The notes beneath the pieces are model-generated. The model was given only the letters and a program-made list of their open reading frames with translations. It did no database searches and had not been told where the DNA came from. The position numbers and the translations under genes were made by a program. From Actinosynnema sp. ALI-1.44 (GTDB taxonomy: Bacteria > Actinomycetota > Actinomycetes > Mycobacteriales > Pseudonocardiaceae), in assembly GCF_001984155.1 (NCBI RefSeq), contig NZ_MTQO01000042.1:124001-188000 (forward strand): a stretch of DNA of 64,000 nucleotides. The letters run 5' to 3'. Position 1 is the stretch's first letter; each line of letters starts with the position of its first letter. Positions 44,501 to 51,402 of this stretch are shown one piece after another.

Positions 44501-45904
44501 GACCCCGGCGACACCGGCGGCGGCCTGCGTGTGCCCGATGTTCGACTTGATCGAACCCAGCCGCAACGGCCGGTCCCGCTCGCCGTACGCGGCGATCAGC
44601 GCACCGGCTTCGATCGGGTCGCCGAGCCGGGTGCCGGTACCGTGCGCCTCGATGACGTCCACTTCGGACGGCTCCAGCCCGGCCGCGGCCAGCGCCTGCC
44701 GGATGACCCGCTGCTGGGACGGCCCGCTGGGCGCGGTCAGCCCGTTGGACGCGCCGTCGGAGTTGATCGCCGAGCCCGCCACCACCGCGAGCACCTGGTG
44801 ACCGTTGCGCCGCGCGTCGGACAGCCTTTCCAGCACCAGTGTCCCGGCGCCCTCGCCCCAGCCTGTGCCGTCGGCGGCTGCGGCGAACGGCTTGCACCGG
44901 CCGTCCGACGCCAGACCACGCTGGCGGCTGAACGCGACGAACGTGCCGGGGCTCGACATCACCGAAACGCCACCGGCCAACGCGAGCGAGCACTCACCCG
45001 CGCGCAGCGCCGCCGTGGCCAGGTGGAGCGCGACCAGCGAACCGGAACACGCGGTGTCCACGGTCAGCGTCGGCCCTTCCAGGCCGAAGGCGTACGCGAT
45101 CCGGCCCGCGATGACGCTCAACGCGTTGCCGGTGAGGAGGTAACCTTCCTGCCCGTCCGGCGCCTCGTGCAGCCGTGGGCCGTAGTCCTGCGGCTCGGCG
45201 CCGACGAACACGCCAACCCGGCGTCCGCGCAACGAGACGGGGTCGACACCGGCCCGTTCGAACGCCTCCCACGACGTCTCCAGCATGATCCGCTGCTGCG
45301 GATCCATCGCGGTGGCTTCCCGTGGCGAGATCCCGAAGAACGCGGCGTCGAACTCCGCCGCGTCGTGCAGGAAACCACCTTGGTCGACGTAGGCCTTGCC
45401 CGGTTGGTCCGGGTCCGGGTCGAACAGCCCGGCCAGGTCCCAGCCACGGTCGCCGGGGAAGCCGGAGATGACGTCCGCACCGCCCGCCACCAGCGCCCAG
45501 AGCCGTTCCGGTGTGTCGGCGCCGCCGGGATAGCGGCAGGCCATCCCGACGATCACGATCGGGTCGCTCGCGTCAACCGGGTGCACGACGTCCGGCTCCA
45601 CCGCAGGTGCGTCACCCCACAGCGCGGCGCGCACATGGGCGGCCAGCGCGGCGGGCGTCGGGTGGTCGAAGGCGATCGTCACCGGCAGGGCCAGCCCGGT
45701 CGCCGCGACCAGCCGCTCCTGTAGCCGCACTGCCGCCATCGAGTCGAACCCGGCTTCGCGGAACGCCATGTCCGCATTCAGTTCGGTTTCCGGGTACGGC
45801 AGCACGGCCGCCGCGTGGTCGAGCACCAGCTGAAGCAGGAACCGGTCCCGCTCGATTTCGGGCAGCGCGGCCAGCCGCGCCGAATCGGTTTCGTCCCGCT
45901 TCAC
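35492..45904 (-). CDS. Type I PKS: loading ACP plus two KS-AT-DH-KR-ACP modules
   Basis: The 3470-aa protein starts at GTG behind GGAG. Domains by approximate residue: loading ACP (GFDSM, Ser near 54); KS1 115-530 (Cys near 286 in DTACSGS); AT1 640-930 (GHSVGE, HAFHS); DH1 990-1210 (HVIAGSVLLP); KR1 1400-1620 (GGTGGLG, catalytic NYAAAN, VDD so B-type); ACP1 near 1706; KS2 1771-2186 (DTACSSS); AT2 2290-2580 (HAFHS); DH2 2633-2860; KR2 3055-3260; ACP2 near 3353; C-terminal docking helix about 3440-3470. HAFHS with GHSVGE predicts malonyl-CoA for both ATs. Two DH-KR modules give a conjugated diene. An N-terminal lone ACP fits loading of a preformed aminoacyl unit by the VinK-like enzyme encoded upstream. 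Confidence 0.95.
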   Translation of the reverse strand: MKRDETDSARLAALPEIERDRFLLQLVLDHAAAVLPYPETELNADMAFREAGFDSMAAVRLQERLVAATGLALPVTIAFDHPTPAALAAHVRAALWGDAPAVEPDVVHPVDASDPIVIVGMACRYPGGADTPERLWALVAGGADVISGFPGDRGWDLAGLFDPDPDQPGKAYVDQGGFLHDAAEFDAAFFGISPREATAMDPQQRIMLETSWEAFERAGVDPVSLRGRRVGVFVGAEPQDYGPRLHEAPDGQEGYLLTGNALSVIAGRIAYAFGLEGPTLTVDTACSGSLVALHLATAALRAGECSLALAGGVSVMSSPGTFVAFSRQRGLASDGRCKPFAAAADGTGWGEGAGTLVLERLSDARRNGHQVLAVVAGSAINSDGASNGLTAPSGPSQQRVIRQALAAAGLEPSEVDVIEAHGTGTRLGDPIEAGALIAAYGERDRPLRLGSIKSNIGHTQAAAGVAGVIKMVLSLRAGLVPRTLHVDEPSPHIDWSAGVLSLLTEPMDWPRTGTPRRAGVSSFGISGTNAHVILAEPPEAEVGESPVLPVVPWVLSAATPEALRAQAKKLVAALPEVSLTDIGLTLGVGRAAQQHRAVVFGADRVSLLKGITALAEGSAATGLVSGAVRTGSLAFLFTGQGSQRIGMGRDLYRAFPVYARAFEDACAHLDPHLDVPLRDVVFGVADGLDRTGYAQAALFAVEVALFRLVESFGVRPDLLAGHSVGEIAAAHVAGVLSLADAALLVAARGTFMQELPDGGAMLAVQASEADVRALLDGHLVSIAAINGPTAVVLSGAEQDINDLATELADKGHRSRRLRVSHAFHSPLMEPMLDEFRQVVRLLEFSPPRIPIVSTVTGQLATEDQLCDPEYWVRHVRETVRFADAVTALAAHDVSAFLELGPDGVLSALGNDCVEGPAFLPALRKDRDEVDAFVTAVATLHVNGVALDWAAIFAGARHVDLPTYAFQRKRFWLTHGTATGSAAALGLEPADHPLLGAEVEDAGDGKVLLTGRLSLTTQPWLADHVIAGSVLLPGTAFVELAAHAGLRFGCGFVEDLALHTPLVLPADGAVQLQVAVGVPDESGRRTLSVHARTDGPWTRHADGTLTTATPEPEQREQAWPPPGATPVEIGDRYERLEQRGYEYGPVFQGLRAVWQRGEETYAEVAVPTDAASFVLHPALLDAVLHATDDSDQLTVPFAWTGFALYATGAGTVRATLTKTSSGGLSITLTDPAGAPIASVAELAFRPVGTVAAGPVDSLYHLAEIPVTATTFADVHDELAEVPGAVVTIRAGATDNGPAAVHAETARVLGLLQRWIADERFDGSRLAVVTTAGDLAGAAVRGLVRAAEAEHPGRFLIVDTDDPTTAPVASEPELVVRLGRVTARRLARVTPSPETTWRPSGTVLLTGGTGGLGTLIARHLITAHDVHRLVLLSRRGLAAPGATQLRDELTALGAEVDIVACDVTDRAALATVIDGIDQLDAVVHAAGLVDDGVLSALTEERLATVLRPKVDAAWHLHELTADRDLSAFVVFSSASATLDNAGQANYAAANAYLEALVSLRRAAGLPGLALAWGLWDTDTGMTAHLDEAQLRRMARDGFGALTVDDGLRLFDAALTIGEGVLLPMKLDLAAVGQADEVPAVLRGLVRPGRRQSVAKREDHPLGRRLDGLGEADQRALLRDLTLAEVAAVLGHDQPDEIGTGVAFTAIGFDSLTAVELRNRLNTVTGLRLSPTLLFDYPTTDALVEHLRVKLLGAETGPRVITASRAADDDPIAIVAMSCRYPGGVHTPEQLWDLVASGGDAISQFPDNRGWDVPSLYDPDPAAHRKTYVTEGGFLHDAPEFDAAFFGMGPREAMATDPQQRLLLELAWEAFERAGLDPLSLRESRTGVFAGVMYHDYAARLPVVPEDAEGYLGNGSLGSVVSGRVSYTFGLEGPSVTIDTACSSSLVGLHWAVQALRSGECTMALAGGVTVMSTPDTFIDFSRQRGLAADGRCKSFATAADGTGWSEGAGLLLLERLSDAERNGHPVLALIRGSAVNSDGASNGLTAPNGPSQQRVIQQALGAAGLGYDEVDVVEAHGTGTKLGDPIEAQALLASYGQRDADRPLLLGSIKSNLGHTQAAAGVAGVIKMVQAMRHGTVPKTLHVDTPTDQVDWSAGAVSLLTDTVAWPETGRARRAGVSSFGISGTNAHVILEQAPPPAATRPDPVQHAVPFLLSARDADALRAQASRLAQFVRDTPDCPVRDIAFSLATGRARLERRAWVTAADQAELLQALDAIGAGEPVKTPGATAFLYTGQGSQRAGMGAQLYTAYPAFAQAFDEACRAVGLDSAEVADVDQTGWAQPALFAFEVALHRLLESFGVRPDLLLGHSVGEIVAAHVGGVLSLADAGILVNARARLMQALPPGGAMLSVRAGVDVVEPLLVGRADVGIAAVNGPASVVVSGAEAAVAEIEAELSGVRTRRLTVSHAFHSPLMEPMLEEFRTAIAGLTFSPPTLPIVSNLTGELNTALSSPEYWVRHVREAVRFADGVRALETAGVRTFVEIGPDAVLSAMAGECVTTDADMAFIPLSRKGRDEHETVAEALARLHSRDIPIDWTAVFPAARTTQLPTYAFQRRWYWLDAVPATGEAHDLGLARAEHPLLGAAVPLPDSGGLLLTGRLAPGTQPWLAEHAVGGVAILPGSAFVELAINAGDRVGCGVVDELALLAPLPLRSAVQLQVVLREPDDAGRREITVYSRPEDSASGETWTQHAMGVLAPDTTAVDSLTEWPPTGAEPIDLTSRYAELAEGGLDYGPTFQGLRAVWRRGEDVFADVALPEEVLDAGSYGIHPALLDAVFHAIGMGEPDLAARPTLPFTFAGVSLVAAGATAVRARISPAGPDSVSVTLADMAGAPVGSVRSLVLREVSADQLAQRVDSLFRLEWTGIDAATPGDRPEVAEIHVDQTDVCRAVRQATHQALAVVRARLDSPAAQRLVVMTQGATGNPAADLAAAAVAGLVRAAEAENPGSFLLVDTDGSELLPGFAAIDEPELRLRGGVASVPRLVRAVVTQSAAWQDGTVLVTGGTSGLGALVARHLVTEHGVRDLLLTSRRGAASPGATELAAELTALGAVIRLAACDVSDRDAVAELLSEVDQLAGVVHAAGIVDDGVVGSMTPGRIDGVLRPKVDGAWHLHELATDVPLVLFSSVAGTLDGAGQANYAAANAFLDGLAAHRRASGLPGVSIAWGLWDAETGMTGALSVADRERMARSGIAALSVEDGLRLFDAAVGAEDAVLFGVRLDLRARTAPALLRDLVKAPVRRIVAASEPVERQTLAERLAAVALAERRPLVLATVREHVAAVLGHADQDAVENERGFTDLGFDSLASLELRNRLAAESGLRLPATLTFDFPNPVALANHLVDELAPTDVTAIVDGELARLAAVLTDLNPQGETALVLAERLRTLAAQWAGESPEQSDLDAATADELFDILDGELGNIGS

Positions 45905-45923
45905 AATGATCTCCAGGCTCTGG

Positions 45924-47156
45924 TCAGGAATACACGCGCTGGGTGTCCAATCGGGACACCGACACGACCGCGCCGCCGCGCAGGACCACCTCGGTGGGCG
46001 CCGGTCGCCCCAGGAACGCCAGCAGGCTGGCGGTCAGGCCGTACGCCCCGGTGTTCGGGATGGTGACCAGGTCGCCTTCGGTCGGCGACGGGATGTGGAC
46101 GTTGCGGCTGAGCACGTCACCCGGTGTGCACAACGGACCGACCAGGCTCACCGGCTCCAGGTCGGCCGGGTCGACACCCTCCACCGGTTCCACGGCCAAC
46201 GGCAGCAGCCGGCCCAGTCCCGCCATCCCGCCGAGGGTGTTGATCCCCGCGTCCAGCACGACGAACTTGCGGCCGCCGCTCTGCTTGATGTTGACCACCG
46301 ACGCCACCAGCGCCCCGCAGTCGCCGACCAGGTAACGGCCGGACTCGCAGGCGACCTCCGGCGCACCCTCGGCCCACCCGGGGAAATGCAGGTCCAGCAC
46401 AGCGGCCAGCTCGGTGCTGGTCTTCTCGTACACGGTCCGCTCACCGGGAACGGCGTACGGCGCGGCGAATCCACCGCCCAGGTCGAGCATCCGCACGGGC
46501 AGGCCCAGTTCGTCGCGCAGCCGGGCCGCTTCGGCGACGCTGCGCTGGAACTCGTCGACGAGGCTGGCTTCGTCCATCGCGTTGCTCAGCGGGAAGAAGT
46601 GCGCGCCGACCACCCGCGTGCCCTCGACCTCCAGCAGGCTCGGCAGCAGCGGCGCCAACGTCTCGCTGTCGAACCCGAACTGCGACGGCGTGCCGGTCAT
46701 CCGGATGCTGCTGGACGACTTCGGTGCGACGGAGTTGATCCGCAGCAGGCACTCCGCGCGCAGTCCGCGCTGCACCGCCGCGGCGCCCACCCGTCGCAGA
46801 TCCTCGTGTGATTCCACGGAGAACCTGCGCACACCGGCGGCGAGTGCCACTTCGATCTCGCCGCTGGTCTTGCCCGGCCCGCCGTAGAGGCACTCCTCCG
46901 GGCGGAAACCGGCGGCCAGTGCGGAGCGCAGCTCGCCGGTCGAGGTCAGCTCGGCCCGGCACGCCTCGTGCGCCGGGCCGGAGCCGAGCGCCCGCGCGAT
47001 GTCGGGGTGCGGGTTGGCTTTGAACGAGTAGTACAGCGTGACGCCCTCGGGCAGCGACGCGCGCAGATCCCGTCGCGCGGCGAGGGCACGATCGAGATCG
47101 TAGACGTAGAGCGGGGTTCCGTAGCGCCGCGCGAGGTCGGCGTAGCGGGCGCTCAC
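45924..47156 (-). CDS. VinO/FlvO-like PLP-dependent decarboxylase
   Basis: The GTG at 47156 overlaps the stop of the upstream ligase gene (GTGA); the protein has 410 aa. It has the fold type III pattern of diaminopimelate decarboxylase: PLP lysine in YYSFKANPHPD (Lys46), glycine-rich MLDLGGGF phosphate loop, CESGRYLVGDCG and the active-site Cys in GPLCTPGDVL. In vicenistatin and fluvirucin pathways such enzymes decarboxylate carrier-bound 3-methylaspartate or aspartate to the beta-amino acid starter. The same role is inferred here from the neighbouring ligase and ACP. Free diaminopimelate decarboxylation is unlikely in this setting. Confidence 0.85.
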   Translation of the reverse strand: MSARYADLARRYGTPLYVYDLDRALAARRDLRASLPEGVTLYYSFKANPHPDIARALGSGPAHEACRAELTSTGELRSALAAGFRPEECLYGGPGKTSGEIEVALAAGVRRFSVESHEDLRRVGAAAVQRGLRAECLLRINSVAPKSSSSIRMTGTPSQFGFDSETLAPLLPSLLEVEGTRVVGAHFFPLSNAMDEASLVDEFQRSVAEAARLRDELGLPVRMLDLGGGFAAPYAVPGERTVYEKTSTELAAVLDLHFPGWAEGAPEVACESGRYLVGDCGALVASVVNIKQSGGRKFVVLDAGINTLGGMAGLGRLLPLAVEPVEGVDPADLEPVSLVGPLCTPGDVLSRNVHIPSPTEGDLVTIPNTGAYGLTASLLAFLGRPAPTEVVLRGGAVVSVSRLDTQRVYS

Positions 47157-48685
47157 GAGCTCCGGCTTTCGACCAGCGCCCGCAGTTCCTTGAGCGAGTT
47201 CTTGCCGTTCGGGGTGAGCGGGAACTGCTCGAACACGTGGCACACCGCGGGGACCTTCGCCGATTCGAGCCGTTTGGCCAACGCCCGCAGCACGGCGCCG
47301 GGACCGAGGTCCGACTCGACGCAGATGGTCAGGTCCCGGTCCTCGGTCGGCGGCAGCACGGCCGCTTTCCGGACACCGTCGACGTCCATCGCGGCGGCTT
47401 CGATCTCCAGGGTGCTCATCCGGACGCCCTTGCGCTTGAACATGTCGTCGCGCCTGCCGTCGAAGTAGACGTAACCGTCCTCGTCGAGCCTGCCGTAGTC
47501 GCCGGTGTGCAGGCGCGTGACGCCGGCTTCGGCGTCCCACCGGAACGTCTTCGCGCTCAGCTCGGGCGCACGCCAGTACCCGGCCATCACGTTCGGGCCG
47601 GTCACGGTGATCTCGCCGATCTCGCCGACGGGCAACGGTGTGCCGTTCGCGTCCACGATGACCACGTTCGTGCCCGGCAACGCGGGCCCGACCGACCCTT
47701 CGCGCTCCGCTTCCTCGGCGGGCGGCATGACGGTGATCCGCTTGCACTCGGTGGTGCCGTACATCCGCACCACGACGGCGTTGGGGAACGCGACGCGCAG
47801 ACCGTCGATGGTCGCCTGCGGCAACGCGGCGCCGGTGCTGGTGATCATCCGCACCGCGGGCACGGCCTGCTCACGTTCGGACAGCCAGACGAGCATCGCG
47901 CCCATCGACGGCACGACGGGAACCACGGTCGCGCCGGATTCGGCGATGTCGGACAGCAGCTTGTAGTCCGGCCGGGACCCGGACAGCACGACGTGCGCAC
48001 CGGCCTGGCAGGCCATGATCAGCTGGTAGAGGCCGTAGTCGAAGGACAGCGGGACACGGCAGAACACGACGTCATCCTGCCGGTGGCCCAGCACCGCGTC
48101 GATGGCGTCGGCGGAGAAGACCATCTGGGCCTGCGGGCACACCACGCCCTTCGGGCCCGCGGTGCTGCCGGAGGTGTAGATGAGCACGCCGACGTCCTCG
48201 GGCTCCGCGTCGGCGGTGCCGTGGGCGTGCGTCTCCAGCAGCGAGGACACCTCACCGAGGTCGTGCACCGGGGCGTCGGTCAGCTTGCCGACCTCGGCGG
48301 CGGTCCGACCGTCGGTGAGGATCAGCGCGGGCTCGGCGTCCGCGATCACCCCACGCAGGTGGAACTCCTTCATCGCCGGGTTGATCGGTACGAAGATGGC
48401 GCCGATGCGCGTGATGCCGAACAGCGCCAGCGACATCTCGCGGACGTTCGGCAGGCGCACCAGCACCCGGTCACCGCGGCCGATCCCCTGGTCGCGCAAC
48501 CAGCCCGCCAGTGCGCGGACGCGGTTGTCGAGTTCTCGGTAGGTCCACGAGCCGGTGTGGTCGGTGATCGCCGGGCTGTCCGGGTACTCGGCGGCGGCGC
48601 GGTCGAGAAGGTCGGAGAGCCTGGTCGCGCGCGGCCGGTCCAGTCCGGCGTCGGTCGCTTGCGTGGCGACGGCTGAAGTGGTCAA
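47153..48685 (-). CDS. VinN-like amino acid-ACP ligase (adenylating)
   Basis: The 510-aa ANL-family enzyme starts at TTG, supported by AGGAGGAAG just upstream and a TTGA overlap with the preceding stop. Motifs: LIYTSGSTAGPKG (A3), MYGTTECKR (A5), LHTGDYGRLDEDGYVYFDGR (A7) and the C-terminal lysine in TPNGKNSL. In the Vin system VinN activates the amino acid precursor of the starter and attaches it to the ACP VinL. The substrate pocket (SFDYGLYQL region) would decide between aspartate and 3-methylaspartate. Position between VinM- and VinO-like genes supports the assignment. Confidence 0.85.
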   Translation of the reverse strand: MTTSAVATQATDAGLDRPRATRLSDLLDRAAAEYPDSPAITDHTGSWTYRELDNRVRALAGWLRDQGIGRGDRVLVRLPNVREMSLALFGITRIGAIFVPINPAMKEFHLRGVIADAEPALILTDGRTAAEVGKLTDAPVHDLGEVSSLLETHAHGTADAEPEDVGVLIYTSGSTAGPKGVVCPQAQMVFSADAIDAVLGHRQDDVVFCRVPLSFDYGLYQLIMACQAGAHVVLSGSRPDYKLLSDIAESGATVVPVVPSMGAMLVWLSEREQAVPAVRMITSTGAALPQATIDGLRVAFPNAVVVRMYGTTECKRITVMPPAEEAEREGSVGPALPGTNVVIVDANGTPLPVGEIGEITVTGPNVMAGYWRAPELSAKTFRWDAEAGVTRLHTGDYGRLDEDGYVYFDGRRDDMFKRKGVRMSTLEIEAAAMDVDGVRKAAVLPPTEDRDLTICVESDLGPGAVLRALAKRLESAKVPAVCHVFEQFPLTPNGKNSLKELRALVESRSS

Positions 48686-50184
48686 CGGACTTCCTCCTTG
48701 TGGTGCGCCCTCGCCCTACCTCCCTGCGCCGACACGCTGTCCAGCAGCGCCGGGCGGTCGATCTTCCGGTTGGGGTTGAGCGGGAACTCGGCCAGGTGCC
48801 GGTACTGCCTCGGCACGAGCTGCTCCGGCAGTGACCGGCGCAGCAGCGCCGCGAGGGCGAGCGGGCGTTGCGGCAGCCCGGTGTAGAAGACGATCAGGGC
48901 GTCGCCGGTGAACAGGGTCACGGCGTCGTCGACGCCGGGGCACTCCCGTACCCGGTGGTCGATCTCGCCGAGTTCGACCCGCCAGCCGTGCAGCTGGATC
49001 TGCGAGTCGGCGCGGCCGAGGTAGCCGAGGACGTCCCCGTCCAGGCGGCGGACCCGGTCGCCGGTGCGGTACCAGCGTTTGCCGTCGACGTCCTCGAACC
49101 GGCCCTGTTCGTCGGCGGGGTCGAGGTAGCCGCCGGTGAGCTGCGGCCCGGTGACGCAGAGCTCGCCTTCGTCGGCGGCGGTGGTGCCGTCCGCGGCGCG
49201 CAGCCGGTACTCGTGTCCAGGGTGGACGGCACCGATCGGGACGACGCCGTTGACCTCGACGGCGCCATCCCACCGGTATCCGGTGATGGTCACAGTCAGT
49301 TCTGTTGGCCCATAAAGGTTCTCGACCTTGGATGCCGGAGCGGCCACGCTCCAGTCGGCGGCGTCGCCGGTCTTCAGCGCCTCACCGGCGAAGAACGACC
49401 AGCGCAGGCCGGACAGCGCGCCGGGTTCGAGCACACCGGCCTTGCGCACGTACGAGATCACGCTCGGCACCGAGAACCAGACGGTGATGCCTTCCTCGGC
49501 GAGGAACGCGGGCAAGGACAGCAGCGCGGACGAGGGCAGCGCGACGGCCGTCGCCCCCGCGTCCCATGCCGCGAACAGGTCGAACAGCGCGCAGTCGAAG
49601 GTCAGGTCGAAGGTCTGCGAGAACCGGTCCGCCGGGCCGAAGTCGTAGCGCTCCGCCAGCAGCCGGAAGTAGTGCGCGGTGTTGCCGTGGGTGATCCGGA
49701 CGCCCTTGGGGCGCCCGGTGGATCCCGAGGTGAACAGGATGTACGCCGTGTCGCCCGGTTCGGCCGACGCGGGCTCGGCCAGCGGCGGGCCGACCGGCTC
49801 ACCCCCAGGAACGAGCACGGGCAGGTCGACGGCCAGCCCAGGCAGGGCCTTGGCGCCCTGCTCGTCCACGATCAGCGCCCGCACCCCCGCGGCCTCGATG
49901 GCGGCCAGGTTGCGCACAGCCGGGAACTCCGGGTGCAGCGGTACGACGGCCGCGCCCACGTACAGCGCGGCCAGCACACCGATGTAGGCCTCTGCGCTCT
50001 TGTTCGCGAGCACACCGACAGCGGCCGGTGCCTGCCCGCATCGGGCGAGCAGGTCCCCGGCCCAAGCGAGCGCCAGTTGGTGCGCCCGCGTGTAGCTGAT
50101 GTCGTGGCCGTCCACCCGCAGCGCGGCTCCGTCCCCGGACACGGCCAGCCCGTGGAGGAACCGCGCCTGTAATGCGTGCGTCAT
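48682..50184 (-). CDS. VinM-like aminoacyl-ACP protecting ligase
   Basis: The 500-aa enzyme has an NRPS-type adenylation domain without carrier: ILFTSGSTGRPKG, NLYGPTELT, TGDRVRRLDGDVLGYLGR and C-terminal NPNRKIDR. In vicenistatin biosynthesis VinM adds L-alanine to the amine of the beta-aminoacyl-VinL, which blocks premature cyclisation. The pocket region TFDCALFDLF retains the Asp that contacts an alpha-amino group, consistent with an alpha-amino acid substrate. Overlaps of 4 bases at both ends couple it to the ACP and VinN-like genes. Confidence 0.85.
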   Translation of the reverse strand: MTHALQARFLHGLAVSGDGAALRVDGHDISYTRAHQLALAWAGDLLARCGQAPAAVGVLANKSAEAYIGVLAALYVGAAVVPLHPEFPAVRNLAAIEAAGVRALIVDEQGAKALPGLAVDLPVLVPGGEPVGPPLAEPASAEPGDTAYILFTSGSTGRPKGVRITHGNTAHYFRLLAERYDFGPADRFSQTFDLTFDCALFDLFAAWDAGATAVALPSSALLSLPAFLAEEGITVWFSVPSVISYVRKAGVLEPGALSGLRWSFFAGEALKTGDAADWSVAAPASKVENLYGPTELTVTITGYRWDGAVEVNGVVPIGAVHPGHEYRLRAADGTTAADEGELCVTGPQLTGGYLDPADEQGRFEDVDGKRWYRTGDRVRRLDGDVLGYLGRADSQIQLHGWRVELGEIDHRVRECPGVDDAVTLFTGDALIVFYTGLPQRPLALAALLRRSLPEQLVPRQYRHLAEFPLNPNRKIDRPALLDSVSAQGGRARAHHKEEVR

Positions 50185-50429
50185 AGCGAGGGGGCGAGCG
50201 TGCTCGTGATCGTCCGCCAGAGCACGCCCGGGGTGGCGAAGGTCTCCACGTTCAGCGCGCTGTCGGCGAACCGGAAGTTGTACTGCTGTTCCAGCGACAC
50301 CATCGCACTGACGATCCCCATCGAGTCAAGGCCGTGCTCGCGCAGGTCCAGGTCCTCGGTGAGCGCCTCGTCCGGTGCGAGGAAAACGAGGTGGTCACGC
50401 AGTACCTGCTCGAAATTACTGTCCCACAT
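50181..50429 (-). CDS. VinL-like stand-alone acyl carrier protein
   Basis: The 82-aa acidic protein has the phosphopantetheine site HGLDSM with Ser36. In the Vin pathway this carrier holds the amino acid during ligation, decarboxylation and aminoacyl protection before transfer to the PKS. It overlaps the VinM-like start by 4 bases and the VinK-like stop by 14 bases, so carrier and partners are made together. Confidence 0.9.
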   Translation of the reverse strand: MWDSNFEQVLRDHLVFLAPDEALTEDLDLREHGLDSMGIVSAMVSLEQQYNFRFADSALNVETFATPGVLWRTITSTLAPSL

Positions 50430-51387
50430 GGGATCCCCATTCCTCTTGGTCGATCGGAGCCGGTCGCTTGATCGGTCTCATGGCGCGCCGCACGTCGATG
50501 GGCAGCACCTCGAAGGCGCGCACCGAGCAGTCGGTGCGTCCGAACAGGCTGTCCGGGCCGGACACACACAGCCTGTCCACCGAGAGTTCACGCAGCACCC
50601 GCACGACCTGCGGCCAGCGCACCGCTTCGACGACGCCGTCGAGCAGCAGGGTGCGTACGCCGTCGGCGGTCGTGACGATCCGTCCGTCCTGATCGGACAC
50701 GATCGGCAGCCGCGGGTCGGCGAACGTGAACTCCGCGGCGACCTCGGCTGCCAGTGTCCGGCGCAGGTCGTCGAACGCCGACGAGTGCATCGGCGGCCGC
50801 ATCGTGTAGAGCGGCAGCCCGCCGATCCCCTTGACCCCGGCGAGGAATCCGTCCAGAGCGGATTCCCGCAACGAGACCATGAAGAAGTCATCGTCGAGGT
50901 AGCACGACATGTCGTACCACTCGCCGCGCTCGTCGAACCCGGCGAGCAGCTCGGCCAGTTTGTCCGGCGCCGTGCGCGCGATCGACTGCGTGACGACGTC
51001 GCTGTGCCGTTCGCGGAAGTACTCAGCCTCGCGGCGGGCGAACAGCGCGGTCAGCCGGACTGCTTCCTCGAACGGCAACGCACCCGAGTAGGCGGCGACC
51101 GTCTTGGCGCCGAAACTGGGACCGGTGCACACCAGCGGCTCGATCCCTTGCGTTTCTCCGGCCCACCGCGCCAATGCGACACAGGTGACGAGGAACGCCA
51201 GTTGCGCCGCCTCCGAGTAGTCGTCCTCGTCCGCGATCAGCCGCTCGACGAGCGAGTACCCGGCCACAGCGTCGGCGGCTTTGCGCAGGGGCCGCGCGAA
51301 GGGGTTGACCATCAGGAACTTCCCGACCTCGGCGACCCGCATCGGCCCCATGCCCGGGAACACGATGGCGGTGGTGTCGAGTGTCAT
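50416..51387 (-). CDS. VinK-like dipeptidyl acyltransferase
   Basis: The 323-aa protein belongs to the malonyl-CoA:ACP acyltransferase fold: VFPGMGPM at the N-terminus, a nucleophile elbow TGPSFGAKTV (Ser91) in place of the usual GHSxG, and PPMHSSAFDDL, which supplies the catalytic His. The lack of the malonyl-binding Arg context fits a specialised enzyme. VinK moves the aminoacyl-beta-aminoacyl group from VinL to the loading ACP of the PKS; the lone N-terminal ACP of PKS-1 is the expected acceptor. It precedes the ACP gene. Confidence 0.85.
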   Translation of the reverse strand: MTLDTTAIVFPGMGPMRVAEVGKFLMVNPFARPLRKAADAVAGYSLVERLIADEDDYSEAAQLAFLVTCVALARWAGETQGIEPLVCTGPSFGAKTVAAYSGALPFEEAVRLTALFARREAEYFRERHSDVVTQSIARTAPDKLAELLAGFDERGEWYDMSCYLDDDFFMVSLRESALDGFLAGVKGIGGLPLYTMRPPMHSSAFDDLRRTLAAEVAAEFTFADPRLPIVSDQDGRIVTTADGVRTLLLDGVVEAVRWPQVVRVLRELSVDRLCVSGPDSLFGRTDCSVRAFEVLPIDVRRAMRPIKRPAPIDQEEWGSHVGQ

Positions 51388-51402
51388 GGCGAAGCTCCCG
51401 TA

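Noticed and set aside
34906..45904. Enediyne biosynthesis locus, suggested by the neocarzinostatin-like protein
   Set aside because: The PKS genes are modular with malonyl ATs and no iterative enediyne PKS or its partner genes are present.
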